In this document: one piece after another, positions 8,825 through 18,257 of the stretch
Layout: each line of letters begins with the position of its first letter
Numbering within the stretch: the stretch's first letter is position 1
Assembly: GCA_902464405.1 (NCBI GenBank)
Contig: CABQJD010000002.1
Coordinates: 62,001-126,000, forward strand
DNA: 64,000 nucleotides
Direction of reading: 5' to 3'
Source: an uncultured Actinomycetaceae bacterium
Lineage (GTDB): Bacteria > Actinomycetota > Actinomycetes > Actinomycetales > Actinomycetaceae
The notes under the pieces: model-generated
Database searches by the model: none
What the model was told of the DNA's origin: nothing
The model's input: the letters and a program-made list of their open reading frames with translations, nothing else
Program-made: the position numbers and the translations under genes

Positions 8825-9501
8825 TCGCGCACAGATCCTGCTCGATAGCCAACTCCACGAACAGTGAGAATAATTTCAGGATTCTCCGGATCTCGCTCCA
8901 CTTTGGAACGCAGCCGCTGGATATGCACATTGACGAGACGTGTATCTGCAGAATGGCGGTATCCCCACACGATTTCGAGCAATTCCTCACGAGAAAACAC
9001 TTGGTGAGGCTTACGGGCAAGTAAGCTGATAAGCTCAAATTCCAACGGAGTGAGATGTACGAGCGAGTCTGCGCGCTTTACTTCATGAGCCGCAAGATCG
9101 ATTCGCAGATCACCAATAGCTAAAAGCTCTGGTTCTGGTTCTTGACGGCGAAGCCTCGCCTTGACTCGAGCGAGAAGTACAGAATTTTCAAAAGGTTTAG
9201 TCACATAATCATCTGCGCCTGCTTCAAGCCCAGCAATCACATCGACAGAATCAGTTTTGGCACTCATCATAATGATCGGCACATCAGATTCTGCACGAAG
9301 CTGTTTGCAGACAGAGACGCCATCAAGCCCAGGAAGCATCACATCAAGCAACACAAGATCCGGGCGTTCAGCACGAAAGAGTGGAAGTACTTGTGCCCCG
9401 TTTGCCACAGTAAACGGGCGATACCCTTCTGATTCCAAAATAATGGCAACCATTTCCGAGATACCTGGATCGTCATCCACGACCAGAATTACCTGCCCCA
9501 T
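8821..9501 (-). CDS. mtrA: Response regulator MtrA
   Basis: MtrA is an OmpR-family response regulator, phosphorylated by MtrB, acting on dnaA and cell-wall hydrolase genes in relatives. The receiver domain has the acidic pocket VVDDDPG and phosphoacceptor Asp53 in LLDVMLPG, with the conserved Lys in VTKPF. The winged-helix domain ends with the LVNVHIQRLRSKVE recognition region. The start is ATG 9501, preceded by AAGGAGG at good spacing. An upstream in-frame ATG at 9573 would add 24 residues outside the family pattern. It overlaps mtrB by 4 bases. Length 226 residues, as usual. Confidence 0.97.
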   Translation of the reverse strand: MGQVILVVDDDPGISEMVAIILESEGYRPFTVANGAQVLPLFRAERPDLVLLDVMLPGLDGVSVCKQLRAESDVPIIMMSAKTDSVDVIAGLEAGADDYVTKPFENSVLLARVKARLRRQEPEPELLAIGDLRIDLAAHEVKRADSLVHLTPLEFELISLLARKPHQVFSREELLEIVWGYRHSADTRLVNVHIQRLRSKVERDPENPEIILTVRGVGYRAGSVRE

Positions 9502-9535
9502 CCTTACCTCCTTCGCTCGATCGCGACCGAATTTA

Positions 9536-9564
9536 CCTATATCCAAGATTAGCGCATCTAGCAA
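9536..9564 (-). promoter_or_regulatory. Candidate promoter of mtrA-mtrB-lpqB
   Basis: On the minus strand TTGCTA (9559-9564) and TATAGG (9536-9541) are separated by 17 bases, a fair match to a SigA promoter. This gives a leader of about 25-30 nt that includes the AAGGAGG ribosome site of mtrA. It sits in the divergent gap with the gene at 9636. Confidence 0.4.
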
Positions 9565-9635
9565 CGAACGCATGTATCAATTAAACTAATCTACAAAATT
9601 ATCCACACAAGACATCACTACACGAGAGAAAAAGT

Positions 9636-10907
9636 ATGACCAACAGCGAAAACCCATTTATCCCTGGAAACGGAGCACCTTGGCAGCCCCAACAACCAGC
9701 CCTAACGCCGCAATCACATCCATACCAGCAGCAAACATCATGGCAGCCTGCACAAGAGGCTGCGCAATCACCTTCCCAATCAGCCTCATACATGCCCTCA
9801 CCAACGCAATCCCAATGGAGCGCTGGGCAGCCAGAAGAGCACACACAATTCGAAGGCTATGCACAAACACCGCATCTACAGCAGCCGCAGCACTCAAGCT
9901 CCAGCGGCTATGGGCAATTCGGGCAGGCTGACGCTCATGCCACCCATTTCACCAGCGGATATGGAACAGTTATTCCTCTACGTCCACTCAATGTTGGAGA
10001 AACTCTCGATGCAGCATTTCGGCTCCTAAAGTTTAATCCTATTGCATACTTTCTCATACCGATGGTTCTTTTCCTTGCAGTAGGCGTGCTCGATGCACTA
10101 ATCAGCCTCGTGCTAGGAGAATCAAGCGTAAATGATCCGTTCGGCGAAATCGCATATAACCTAGCATCAATCGCTGGTCCAGGAGTTTTTATTTCACTGC
10201 TTCTCAATATTTTTGCAGGATTTGCCGTTCAGATCGTGGGCACTCGCATCACGATTGCTTCTGTGCAAGGGAAGAAAATTTCTTTCAAAGAAGGGTTTAG
10301 ACTGATCAAACCTCAATTCTGGAGCACGGTCGGCCATCTTTTCCTATTTAATGCAATCATTTTCCTCGCTATAGCAGTAGTTGTATCTTTGCTCACGTTT
10401 ATAAGCATTGTGGGAATTATTGCCAGCTTTGGCAGTCTACTTGAAACCTCATCGCTCACTGCTGGGCAAGTAGTAACTATCGTACTTTTCGTTCTCTTGA
10501 TTATTGCTGCGGGCATTGCGTGCGCACTTCTCTATCTGCGTATAGCTCTCGCTCCAAATGCGATGGTTGCTGAAGGTATCGGACCGATTGCTGCTATTAA
10601 GCGTTCATGGAACCTCACAAAAGGCTCTTTCTGGTATCTTGTGGGAACTGTCGTAGTTGTGAGCATTATCGTCACCACAGTGATGACGATGCTATCGGTT
10701 ATCTTTGGGTTTATTGTCTTCTTTACTATTTTTACTTCTAGCACAGTAACAACCATTATCAGCTCAATGGCATTTTCTGTGGGAGTTTCTATTGTCTTTA
10801 CTCCAATGGAATGCGTATTACTCAACCTCCTCTACGTTAATATGCGTTTCAAACGAGAAAATCTTCATCTGAATCTAGCTGCACAGTATGGAAGTACCAT
10901 TGCGTGA
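9636..10907 (+). CDS. Polytopic membrane protein, GDPD membrane-domain type
   Basis: The 423-residue protein has a disordered N-terminal part (about residues 1-105) rich in Gln, Pro and Ser. After the motif RPLNVGETLDAAFRLLKFNP come about six hydrophobic segments. This architecture is usually annotated as a glycerophosphoryl diester phosphodiesterase membrane domain, without the catalytic domain. It opens a five-gene plus-strand cluster divergent from mtrA. The following genes (DUF4129, DUF4350, MoxR, DUF58) suggest a shared membrane-linked chaperone or assembly role, but none is established. Confidence 0.85.
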   Translation: MTNSENPFIPGNGAPWQPQQPALTPQSHPYQQQTSWQPAQEAAQSPSQSASYMPSPTQSQWSAGQPEEHTQFEGYAQTPHLQQPQHSSSSGYGQFGQADAHATHFTSGYGTVIPLRPLNVGETLDAAFRLLKFNPIAYFLIPMVLFLAVGVLDALISLVLGESSVNDPFGEIAYNLASIAGPGVFISLLLNIFAGFAVQIVGTRITIASVQGKKISFKEGFRLIKPQFWSTVGHLFLFNAIIFLAIAVVVSLLTFISIVGIIASFGSLLETSSLTAGQVVTIVLFVLLIIAAGIACALLYLRIALAPNAMVAEGIGPIAAIKRSWNLTKGSFWYLVGTVVVVSIIVTTVMTMLSVIFGFIVFFTIFTSSTVTTIISSMAFSVGVSIVFTPMECVLLNLLYVNMRFKRENLHLNLAAQYGSTIA

Positions 10908-11617
10908 TTCCTATGATTCTTGAGCAAGCTCCACTATTACTAAGCTATTTGCGCACTCACATGATGAGTGCCGATCCTAGCCGCCCAAGTGACGGCACTG
11001 CCCAAGAATGGGCTCGTGAGGAGCTTGCCAAGAATAAGTATCACTACAACGAAACTCTCCTTCAAAAGTTCATCAAGTGGCTTAGCGATATCTTGAAACT
11101 GAGTTTCGGAAAAATCGCAAACGGATCTACTGCCGATCTCGTGGTATGGATACTCGCTCTTCTTCTTGGCGCAATCTGCGTTTTTTTGCTGATTAGATAT
11201 ATTCGCACACGCCGCAAACTCTATGCTGGTGTGCACTCTCCTGAGATATCTGCGCCCATATTCGACGACACTCGTTCATCTGCTGAACTTCTTGAAGCAG
11301 CTCAGCTTGCTCTACAAGAGCATAATGATGATCTCTTCGTCATCGAGACGTTCCGTGCCATAATCCGCATTCTTGAAGAACAGAAAAAAATTTCGCTGCA
11401 TCCAGGTTTGACGGCAACAGAAGCAGCAGCAGCTGGTGCGCATAAGCTTGGATTTGAGGGGCTTTTCCTACGCAGTGCACAATGGTTTAATCGCATTTAT
11501 TTTGCCGATGAGCACGCATCCCAAAGTGCTCTCAACGATCTGAACTCTCTGGCACAGCACGTGAAGGAAGCCACAGCTCTTCCCGCAAATTACACCGGAG
11601 CTGGAGGTGACGCATGA
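10904..11617 (+). CDS. DUF4129 domain membrane protein
   Basis: The 237-residue protein has one transmembrane segment (about residues 74-97) between an N-terminal extracytoplasmic part and a cytoplasmic helical DUF4129 region (SSAELLEAAQLALQEHND onward). The GTG start at 10904 overlaps the previous stop (GTGA); an ATG three codons later is the alternative. The next gene also overlaps it by 4 bases, so this is a tightly coupled operon. DUF4129 proteins often accompany MoxR/DUF58 pairs; the biochemical role is unknown. Confidence 0.88.
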   Translation: MIPMILEQAPLLLSYLRTHMMSADPSRPSDGTAQEWAREELAKNKYHYNETLLQKFIKWLSDILKLSFGKIANGSTADLVVWILALLLGAICVFLLIRYIRTRRKLYAGVHSPEISAPIFDDTRSSAELLEAAQLALQEHNDDLFVIETFRAIIRILEEQKKISLHPGLTATEAAAAGAHKLGFEGLFLRSAQWFNRIYFADEHASQSALNDLNSLAQHVKEATALPANYTGAGGDA

Positions 11618-12840
11618 GCTTTACCTCCAGCTCCTCTCCTTCTGCGTTGCGCGCACATAGGCAAACTCCTATGCGAGTATTACTCGTCGCAATTATTATC
11701 ACACTAGCAATTGCTGCAGGAATCGCGAACGCTGCTCTCACAGGACGTGACGATATGAGAGCCTATTCACCAGGTTCGCTGCAACCACATGGCGCTGCGG
11801 CTGCAGCTCAGCTCTTAGAGCGTGCGGGCGTGACGATCGTACATGTACGAACTCAAGACGATTTTTCTGCTCTCAGCTCAGCCGCAACAGTTCTCATCAC
11901 TGAAGAAAATTCCCTCTCAGAAGAAGATAGTGAACGAATCAAAAAATCTGGAGCAACAACGATTCTCTTAGGAAGCTCTGCTTTTGCGCATACTGAATCT
12001 TGGGGATTTTCCTCAAACGCATGGACCTCAGAAACATTCACTGCGCCAGAAGGCTCCCTCACAAGCAGATCGATTAACTCACAAGAGCTTGCGAACGTAT
12101 CCGCATCTGAAAGCACCTGCTCACCTGGCTTTGATATAGCTGACGATGATGCAGATGGCTCCACAATAACCCCAGTGAGCCAAGTGATGATTTCGGGCGA
12201 TCCTGCGTATAGCTGCTTTAATTATGGCGACGGATCAGCATTAGTACAGTCTGAAAAGTATCCTCACGTGCTCTATTTCGGTGCCGCACGCATCATCACA
12301 AACCGTTACCTCGACACCGCTGATAATGCAGGTGTAATGCTGCGTCTGCTTGCTCAGCATCCAACTTTGCTATGGGTTGAGGGCTATGCATCGATCGAAG
12401 AAGGAGAAACGCCTACGAGCAGATTGCCAGCATGGTTCCTCCTGAGTTTTGCTGCACTCGGCGCAAGCGGATTGTGGTTTGGGGCTGTGCGCGGCAGACG
12501 CTTTGGCAAGCTTGTTGCCGAACCGATGCCTGTGGTAGTGCCAGCAGCGGAAGCGAATCAAGGGCGCGCACGCCTCTATGAGGCAGGCGATGACGCTACT
12601 CATGCGGCTCGAATCCTACGGGCCAGCTTTATTTCGCGCTACAGTTCACGCCTCGGACTCACGCCCTATTCACCGCAGCATATCGTCACCAGCGCGTATG
12701 CAGCGGCCGTGCAGCGAAAAGAAGAAGAAATCGCTCAAGCTCTTTACACCTATCCCGTTCGCACGAACGCAGACCTCGCCCACGTGGCAGCCCTTCTTGG
12801 AGAACTAGAAAAGGAGTTCATCAATGTCTATTCCAGATAA
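11614..12840 (+). CDS. DUF4350 domain membrane protein
   Basis: The 408-residue product has an N-terminal membrane segment (about residues 20-42), an extracytoplasmic DUF4350 region (YSPGSLQPHGAAAAAQLLERAGV, a GATase-like fold in this family), and a second membrane segment near residue 270-290, followed by a cytoplasmic tail. It starts by ATGA overlap with the DUF4129 gene and ends 17 bases inside the MoxR gene. Proteins of this type sit in MoxR operons; substrate and function are unknown. Confidence 0.88.
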   Translation: MSFTSSSSPSALRAHRQTPMRVLLVAIIITLAIAAGIANAALTGRDDMRAYSPGSLQPHGAAAAAQLLERAGVTIVHVRTQDDFSALSSAATVLITEENSLSEEDSERIKKSGATTILLGSSAFAHTESWGFSSNAWTSETFTAPEGSLTSRSINSQELANVSASESTCSPGFDIADDDADGSTITPVSQVMISGDPAYSCFNYGDGSALVQSEKYPHVLYFGAARIITNRYLDTADNAGVMLRLLAQHPTLLWVEGYASIEEGETPTSRLPAWFLLSFAALGASGLWFGAVRGRRFGKLVAEPMPVVVPAAEANQGRARLYEAGDDATHAARILRASFISRYSSRLGLTPYSPQHIVTSAYAAAVQRKEEEIAQALYTYPVRTNADLAHVAALLGELEKEFINVYSR

Positions 12841-13900
12841 CCAGCGAACATACGGTATGCCGCAGCTCAGCTCGGAAGATCAGATCGCTTCAAAGCCAGA
12901 TAGCACTGTACAGCCGCAGACATCAGATCCGAGCGCTTCTGTAACGCAGCTCTCTGGCACAGCACGTATTTTTGCAGATATTCGCGCAGAAATCGCAAAA
13001 GCAGTAGTTGGGCAGCACCATGCCGTCACAGCTGTGCTTATCGGCTTGCTCACTGATGGGCACATACTTCTCGAGGGCGTGCCAGGGACAGCGAAAACTC
13101 TTCTTGTTCGCTCACTGGCAGCTGCGATGGCAGCCGATTTTAAGCGTGTGCAGTTTACACCCGACCTCATGCCAGGCGATCTCACAGGCTCACTGATCTA
13201 CTCAAATTCAAACGGAGAATTCACTTTCCGCCCTGGTCCAGTATTCACAAATATTTTACTTGCAGATGAGGTGAACCGAACTCCTCCTAAAACTCAAGCA
13301 GCTCTTCTCGAAGCAATGGCAGAACACCAAGTATCTGTAGATGGAGAAGCAAAACGCCTGCCCGACCCTTTCCTCGTGGTAGCGACGCAAAACCCGATTG
13401 AATATGAAGGCACTTATGCACTGCCAGAAGCACAGCTCGATCGTTTCCTTATGAAAATCAAGCTACCTTTGCCGCCGCGTGAGGTAGAGCTTGAAATGCT
13501 TCACAAACACGCAAACAACTTTGATCCTTCTCACTTGGAAACCGCTGGTATTACGCAGGTTGCACATGCTGACGATGTACGCCAGGCACGCGAAGAGGTC
13601 AAAAACGTCACCGTTCATCCAGCAATTTTGGAATATATCGTCGAGCTAGTGCACGCTACGCGTGCCAATCCTGCAATACAGGTTGCAGTATCTCCGCGTG
13701 GTGCTACTGCCCTGCTCGCTGTGGCACGGGCATGGGCCTGGCTCAACGGGCGCACATACGTGACGCCAGATGATGTGAAAGCACTGGCTATCCCTGCTTT
13801 GGCTCATCGTATGCAGCTGCAGCCAGAAGCCGAACTCGATGGACTCACCTCAGAGCAAGTGCTCAGCACAATTTTGAGTTCCGTCCCTGCACCTCGGTAA
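12824..13900 (+). CDS. MoxR family AAA+ ATPase
   Basis: MoxR ATPases act as chaperones that help assemble or insert partner proteins, usually von Willebrand-type DUF58 proteins. The Walker A motif is GVPGTAKT (residues 85-92), Walker B is in LLADEVNR, and the sensor region ATQNPIEYEGTYALPEAQLDRF is fully typical. The first 45 residues are a variable Ser/Gln-rich extension. The gene is followed after 9 bases by DUF58, its usual partner. Confidence 0.95.
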   Translation: MSIPDNQRTYGMPQLSSEDQIASKPDSTVQPQTSDPSASVTQLSGTARIFADIRAEIAKAVVGQHHAVTAVLIGLLTDGHILLEGVPGTAKTLLVRSLAAAMAADFKRVQFTPDLMPGDLTGSLIYSNSNGEFTFRPGPVFTNILLADEVNRTPPKTQAALLEAMAEHQVSVDGEAKRLPDPFLVVATQNPIEYEGTYALPEAQLDRFLMKIKLPLPPREVELEMLHKHANNFDPSHLETAGITQVAHADDVRQAREEVKNVTVHPAILEYIVELVHATRANPAIQVAVSPRGATALLAVARAWAWLNGRTYVTPDDVKALAIPALAHRMQLQPEAELDGLTSEQVLSTILSSVPAPR

Positions 13901-13909
13901 GGATCTGGT

Positions 13910-15196
13910 GTGTATATCCGATTCCCTGCTGTTGCCATTTCACTTTTTGGAGTGCTGATTGCTCTACTCACAAGCTCACCTATTGCACTCATACTCTTCG
14001 AAATAGGGCTTGCGGCGCTGTGCCTATGCGATGCAATATGTGCTCCTTCTACACACTGCATCGAGATCGCTCACAGCGCATTGAAGCCGACACGAGTTGG
14101 CGAACACGCTCCCATCACACTCACCGTGCGTAGTTCATCTATCCGCACAATTCGAGGAGAATTGCGAAATGCATGGCCGCCAAGTGCTGGAGTAACGCCG
14201 TCACGCTTTTCTTTTGTGATTGCTCCTCGAGGAGAAAAAATTCTCAGCGGGAGTATCGCTCCAATGCGCCGCGGGACGCGAAAATCGGAACACGTCACAC
14301 TCCGAACGTGCGGACCTTTACGTTTGGCAGGGCGGCAGCGTTCACGCCCAACATACTGGGAATTGCGAGTTTTGCCAGCCTTTTCTGCACGCAAACACTT
14401 ACCCTCGCGCATTGCACGTTTACGCGAGTTGGAAGGGCGTGCACTTTTGCTCATACGAGGGCAGGGCACAGAATTTGATTCACTGCGAGAGTATGTGGCT
14501 GGTGACGACGTGCGTGCTATCGACTGGCGCTCAACAGCACGCTTAGGCAATACAGTAGTTCGCACGTGGCGCCCTGAACGTGACCGACACGTGATTATTC
14601 TGGCAGACTGTGGGCGCTCTGGAGCGTTGAGAATCGGCAACGCACCCGCTTTTGATACTTATATTGAATCAAGCCTTCTCATGGCAGCTCTCGCCACACG
14701 AGCTGGCGATCGCACAGTGACGTGTGCATTAGATTCGCGAGTGCGAGCACGAGTGGCAGATGCAAAGGGCACGCCTATTATCAATCGTCTGGGCGAATCG
14801 CTCGCAGATGTGGAGCCTTCGCTCAATGCAACTGACTGGAATCTTGCCGTATCAACTATTTCTCACATCACACATCAGCCTGCACTCGTTATTATTTTGA
14901 CGACCCTTGGAATATCGAGCGTTACCGATGGGCTTATCGACGCTGTTAGCCAATTGGCACGCACACATACAGTACTTGTCGGTTCGCTTCAAGAAGCATA
15001 TACACCGCTATCGACCAACCCAAATTCTCAAGAATCCTATATGCAAGCCGCGCGAGCAAAAGCAGAGCTTGAAAATACTGCCGTCGCAAGCGCCCTACGC
15101 CGTTTAGGATGCAGCGTTGTGCAAGCTGATTGTGCGCAGCTTCCACCTAAAATTGCTGATACCTATATCGATCTCAAAGCTTCTGGCAAGCTCTGA
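13910..15196 (+). CDS. DUF58 domain protein
   Basis: The 428-residue protein begins with two short membrane segments (within residues 1-45). It then has a beta-rich region and the DUF58 signature GTEFDSLREYVAGDDVRAIDWRSTARLG... (about residues 185-210), followed by a von Willebrand A-like fold with LADCGRSG. It starts with GTG after AAGGA. It completes the MoxR cluster and is probably the client or adaptor of the MoxR ATPase. The exact process is not known. Confidence 0.92.
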   Translation: MYIRFPAVAISLFGVLIALLTSSPIALILFEIGLAALCLCDAICAPSTHCIEIAHSALKPTRVGEHAPITLTVRSSSIRTIRGELRNAWPPSAGVTPSRFSFVIAPRGEKILSGSIAPMRRGTRKSEHVTLRTCGPLRLAGRQRSRPTYWELRVLPAFSARKHLPSRIARLRELEGRALLLIRGQGTEFDSLREYVAGDDVRAIDWRSTARLGNTVVRTWRPERDRHVIILADCGRSGALRIGNAPAFDTYIESSLLMAALATRAGDRTVTCALDSRVRARVADAKGTPIINRLGESLADVEPSLNATDWNLAVSTISHITHQPALVIILTTLGISSVTDGLIDAVSQLARTHTVLVGSLQEAYTPLSTNPNSQESYMQAARAKAELENTAVASALRRLGCSVVQADCAQLPPKIADTYIDLKASGKL

Positions 15197-15382
15197 CTCG
15201 CTTTTCCTTCTCAAGGCTAACGCAATCCAACAGTCTCTCTTGGCGAGGAGATGAGAAAAAGGAGAGGAAGCAACGGACGGACTCCCGATCATACTCCTCG
15301 CCAAGCCTGCTTCTCTTCTTTCCTAAGTGAAACAAAGAGAGCGGCCTTTTCTCTCAGTCTCATCTTTTCATTTTCACGCTAC

Positions 15383-15415
15383 GCTAAGTTTTTGCTAAGT
15401 TTTCGCCAAGTTTTC
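15383..15415. repeat. 11-bp tandem repeat, three copies
   Basis: GCTAAGTTTTT, GCTAAGTTTTC and GCCAAGTTTTC follow each other without spacer. A fourth core AAGTTTTC lies 11 bases further on (15427-15434). The repeat sits in the 347-bp gap between the convergent DUF58 and SpoIIM genes, which otherwise holds only the hairpin at 15486. Confidence 0.8.
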
Positions 15416-15485
15416 ATGCTCCCTTTAAGTTTTCACGCCACCTTGAGAGCTGCAATAAGGAAGAAGAAATAAGCTAAAAGTAAGC

Positions 15486-15510
15486 AGGAGAAGCTGACTT
15501 TTCTTCTCCT
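15486..15510. terminator. Possible shared terminator hairpin
   Basis: AGGAGAAG (15486-15493) and CTTCTCCT (15503-15510) form a perfect 8-bp stem with a 9-nt loop between two convergent genes. There is no real T-tract on either strand, so this is only a weak candidate. Confidence 0.3.
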
Positions 15511-15543
15511 TCAGATGCGCATTCGAGCCTTTAACCCTAGCTG

Positions 15544-16536
15544 CTAGCCTGCGTATTCTATATGCCAACCCGTTTCTTCTGGATCCTCTTGAGCATACCC
15601 ACGAGCAACGGCACGCCTGCCAAAATAGATAATCCACAGCCAAAACCCTATAAGTGCTGTAGAGCCTATACCGATTTTTACCGCCCACGGAAGAAACGAT
15701 GGCGTGAGGAAACCTTCAAGCAAACCAGAAAGAAGTAAAACGAACACAAGCCCCACTGCCACCATCATTGTATGGCGCCCTTCACGCCCAAGAGCAGCAA
15801 TACGCGGCATATCACCAGGAGCAATAAGCACCCAAAAAATACGTAAACCTGCTGCTCCAGCCACAAAAATTGCCATAAGCTCAAGCTGCCCGTGAGGCAG
15901 AATAAGTTGGAAAAAGATAGGAAGCTCATCGAATCTATACATAACTGCCGCACCTTGACCAAGGTTTGCCGAATTTGTGAGAAGCACATATGCAGGATAG
16001 ATACCAGTAAATCCAGCTGCTACGCACTGCGCGGCAATCCAGGCATTATTGGTCCATACAAGTAAAGAAAAATCAGAATGCGAATACTCAGAATAGTATG
16101 CTTCAAACGCTTGCTTAGCATAAGCTTGCTGCGACGAATAAGATCCCAGAGTCTCCATTAAATTCGGGTTGAAAGCATAGATCGCAAAGACGAAAAAAGA
16201 TACAGCAAGGCATGCAGCCGTCACCGCCCAGATCCAGTGTCGGATTCGATAGAACGCTACAGGAAGCACAATCGTCACAAAACGTACACAGACTGACCAC
16301 GCAGAAACTGGAGTGAGCGTAATGCGGGAACGCGCTCTCGCCAACACAGCAGATAAACGCAAAATCACATCAGGATCAGGAGCGTTTGTTCGAATATACG
16401 CAAGCTGAGCAGCTGTACGCTGATATAGCTGGACGAGCTCGTCACTTTCTGCTCCGCTCAAACGCGAACGCCGCGCCAACGTTTCGAGGCGAGCCCATTC
16501 GTCACTATGAGCTTGCGCATAAGCCAATGAATCCAT
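15544..16536 (-). CDS. SpoIIM-like membrane protein
   Basis: The 330-residue protein has an N-terminal helical cytosolic region (about residues 1-105) and several membrane helices arranged as in the stage II sporulation protein M family. In non-sporulating actinobacteria such proteins are regularly encoded next to RDD and MoxR genes, with no sporulation role. It is divergent from the RDD gene and convergent with DUF58. The start ATG 16536 is preceded by TAGAGGGT, very close to the start codon. Confidence 0.9.
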   Translation of the reverse strand: MDSLAYAQAHSDEWARLETLARRSRLSGAESDELVQLYQRTAAQLAYIRTNAPDPDVILRLSAVLARARSRITLTPVSAWSVCVRFVTIVLPVAFYRIRHWIWAVTAACLAVSFFVFAIYAFNPNLMETLGSYSSQQAYAKQAFEAYYSEYSHSDFSLLVWTNNAWIAAQCVAAGFTGIYPAYVLLTNSANLGQGAAVMYRFDELPIFFQLILPHGQLELMAIFVAGAAGLRIFWVLIAPGDMPRIAALGREGRHTMMVAVGLVFVLLLSGLLEGFLTPSFLPWAVKIGIGSTALIGFWLWIIYFGRRAVARGYAQEDPEETGWHIEYAG

Positions 16537-16648
16537 ACCCTCTACTGTGCCATATACTCGCTGTATTGCAAATAGTGATATTGCGCATGATGCTGCGTGG
16601 CAATGTATCCAGCGCTATTTACACCCTACACATCACATAAAAACCCTG

Positions 16649-16692
16649 CCGAATGCACGATCCGCCTATACCGAATGCATGATCCGTCTATA
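16649..16692. repeat. 22-bp tandem repeat, two copies
   Basis: The unit at 16649-16670 (CCGAATGCACGATCCGCC plus TATA) is repeated at 16671-16692 with two C-to-T changes. It lies in the divergent control region of the SpoIIM and RDD genes, just upstream of the likely RDD promoter, so it could affect either. Confidence 0.85.
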
Positions 16693-16712
16693 CAAAATAG
16701 GCAGCAATCCAA

Positions 16713-16718
16713 TAGGCT
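16713..16718 (+). promoter_or_regulatory. -10 box of the RDD gene, leaderless start
   Basis: TAGGCT is followed by TAAAGG and then GTG at 16725, giving a TANNNT box at -12 to -7. The AAAGGG touching the GTG is too close to serve as a ribosome site, which supports leaderless initiation. Confidence 0.5.
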
Positions 16719-16724
16719 TAAAGG

Positions 16725-17567
16725 GTGACTCGCAATAACGATCAGTATGAGCAGCTTAAGAAGCACGGCTATCTCGGGGAAGAAATTATCACGGGTGAGG
16801 GTGTGGCATTAGAGCTTCCTGCAGCAACCGCTGCTGCCAGATTTGTCTCTGGCGCAATCGACTGGTGCGTGAATGCACTGGTATTAGTAGTATTACTTTT
16901 CACAATTTCTTTTAACTCAGATCTATTCAGCTTAGCCGCACTTCGAGCTTCTATCACAGCATCTATTGCATTTTCTATATGGCTGCTCCCAACTCTCGTT
17001 ACTGGTTTATCTCACGGAAATTCTCTTGGAAAACTCGCCACCCACACAAGAATTGTGCGCAGTGACGGCAGCGTTATTACACTACGCCATGCCATAATTC
17101 GCGCTACTGCTGGTATCGCCGAAATCTGGCTCACACAAGGCGCACTCGCTTTCTTAACAGTGATTTTCAGTAAACGCGGGCAGCGCGTAGGAGATATGCT
17201 TGCCGATACATACGTGGTGCGCTGGCCGAAAAAGACAAACTACCAGCTGAATATCCCTATGCCTCAATCGATGCAGGCATGGGCAGAAACTGCCCGTATT
17301 AGAGATATTCCAGGCGGGCTAACGCTCAATATCGCCAACCACTTCAAAACCAATACAATCCTTACGCCCGAGGCTCGTATTGCGCAGGCGCGCACTCTCG
17401 CAGCAGCAGCCGAGCAATATGTAAGCCCCGCTCCGCCGTGGGGTACCTCACCTGAAGATTTCTTGGCAGCAACGCTCACACTGCGAAACCGCTTGGAATT
17501 TGCACGTACGGCAGCTAGCCGTGAGCGGCAAGAACGAACGCTTGCAGCAGTTAATCGTCTTCCATAA
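16725..17567 (+). CDS. RDD family membrane protein
   Basis: RDD proteins are small membrane proteins of uncertain function; some have been linked to ion transport. The 280-residue product opens with YLGEEIITGEGVALELPAA, typical of actinobacterial RDD members. It then has FVSGAIDW, about three hydrophobic segments, and GQRVGDMLADTYVVRW at the end of the domain (about residue 165). A cytoplasmic tail of about 110 residues follows. The GTG start fits the leaderless promoter just before it. Confidence 0.9.
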   Translation: MTRNNDQYEQLKKHGYLGEEIITGEGVALELPAATAAARFVSGAIDWCVNALVLVVLLFTISFNSDLFSLAALRASITASIAFSIWLLPTLVTGLSHGNSLGKLATHTRIVRSDGSVITLRHAIIRATAGIAEIWLTQGALAFLTVIFSKRGQRVGDMLADTYVVRWPKKTNYQLNIPMPQSMQAWAETARIRDIPGGLTLNIANHFKTNTILTPEARIAQARTLAAAAEQYVSPAPPWGTSPEDFLAATLTLRNRLEFARTAASRERQERTLAAVNRLP

Positions 17568-17583
17568 GAAGCAGTTTCTCTTA

Positions 17584-17609
17584 ATTCTCTATCACCTTAT
17601 TCTCTATCA
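17584..17609. repeat. 11-bp direct repeat, period 15
   Basis: ATTCTCTATCA occurs at 17584-17594 and again at 17599-17609, shortly after the RDD stop codon. It is one of many short duplications in the gaps of this window. Confidence 0.6.
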
Positions 17610-17676
17610 TGTCCGCCCAGCGTTATGCTTGCGTATAGGTAAATTCGCAGACAGGAAGATCACACAGCCACACAGC

Positions 17677-18201
17677 TCATCTATCTTTCTCAGCGTTTTC
17701 CCCGCCTTCAATAATTCGCAGTTTAGGGCGCTGCGAGCGTTGAGGAATCTCCACACGTGATATCCACGGGTTTGGAATATCGCCAATACTCGGAGCCTGT
17801 GCACTTCTTTCGCTCAGCCCTCTCGTATTGCGTGGATCCTGAGTGTTGCCACTCAATACTGCGCAGCGTGTGGCAAAGGATTCACGCCGATCAGCTGACG
17901 CAATTTTCGCTGCTTCGTCAGCCTCTGCCAAGGCATCAGCAAGTGCCGTCAGACCATCACGATTTCTCTCTTCTTCAACGCGTTTCGCGGAATTTTCACA
18001 TTCGTTTTTCAGCACAAGTATTTCCCATCCCACAGGAACGGTTGCTTTCTCGGCGTGCTCGGCGCACAAATCCAATGCTCCAGGTATGGGCTGAGCTGAA
18101 AGCCCTCCCAATACTGCACGCGCTTCTTGATAGCTGAAAGTCATTGTGACCACAGCTGCGCGGGCACAATGCGCACGGGCACATTCACGAGATTCGTTCA
18201 T
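17677..18201 (-). CDS. DUF3499 family protein
   Basis: The 174-residue product begins with the family pattern CARAHCARAAVVTMTFSYQEA, followed by AVLGGL and LDLCAEHAEKATVPVGWEIL. The spaced cysteines and His suggest a small metal-binding domain of about 70 residues. The remainder is low-complexity and poorly conserved. DUF3499 is an actinobacterial signature family of unknown function, usually encoded near whiB and the zincin-like gene, as here. TACCTT ends 6 nt before the ATG, so the mRNA is probably leaderless. Confidence 0.88.
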   Translation of the reverse strand: MNESRECARAHCARAAVVTMTFSYQEARAVLGGLSAQPIPGALDLCAEHAEKATVPVGWEILVLKNECENSAKRVEEERNRDGLTALADALAEADEAAKIASADRRESFATRCAVLSGNTQDPRNTRGLSERSAQAPSIGDIPNPWISRVEIPQRSQRPKLRIIEGGENAEKDR

Positions 18202-18207
18202 GTTGCT

Positions 18208-18213
18208 AAGGTA
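18208..18213 (-). promoter_or_regulatory. -10 box of the DUF3499 gene, leaderless start
   Basis: On the minus strand TACCTT is followed by AGCAAC and ATG (18201). It faces a similar box for the divergent gene only 32 bases away. Confidence 0.5.
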
Positions 18214-18245
18214 GCATCATTCACCTCAAAAGTGGCTGAGCACGC

Positions 18246-18251
18246 TACACT
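18246..18251 (+). promoter_or_regulatory. -10 box of the zincin-like gene, leaderless start
   Basis: TACACT is followed by TGAGCC and ATG (18258), which gives exactly the -12 to -7 position. No ribosome site is visible upstream of the ATG. Confidence 0.5.
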
Positions 18252-18257
18252 TGAGCC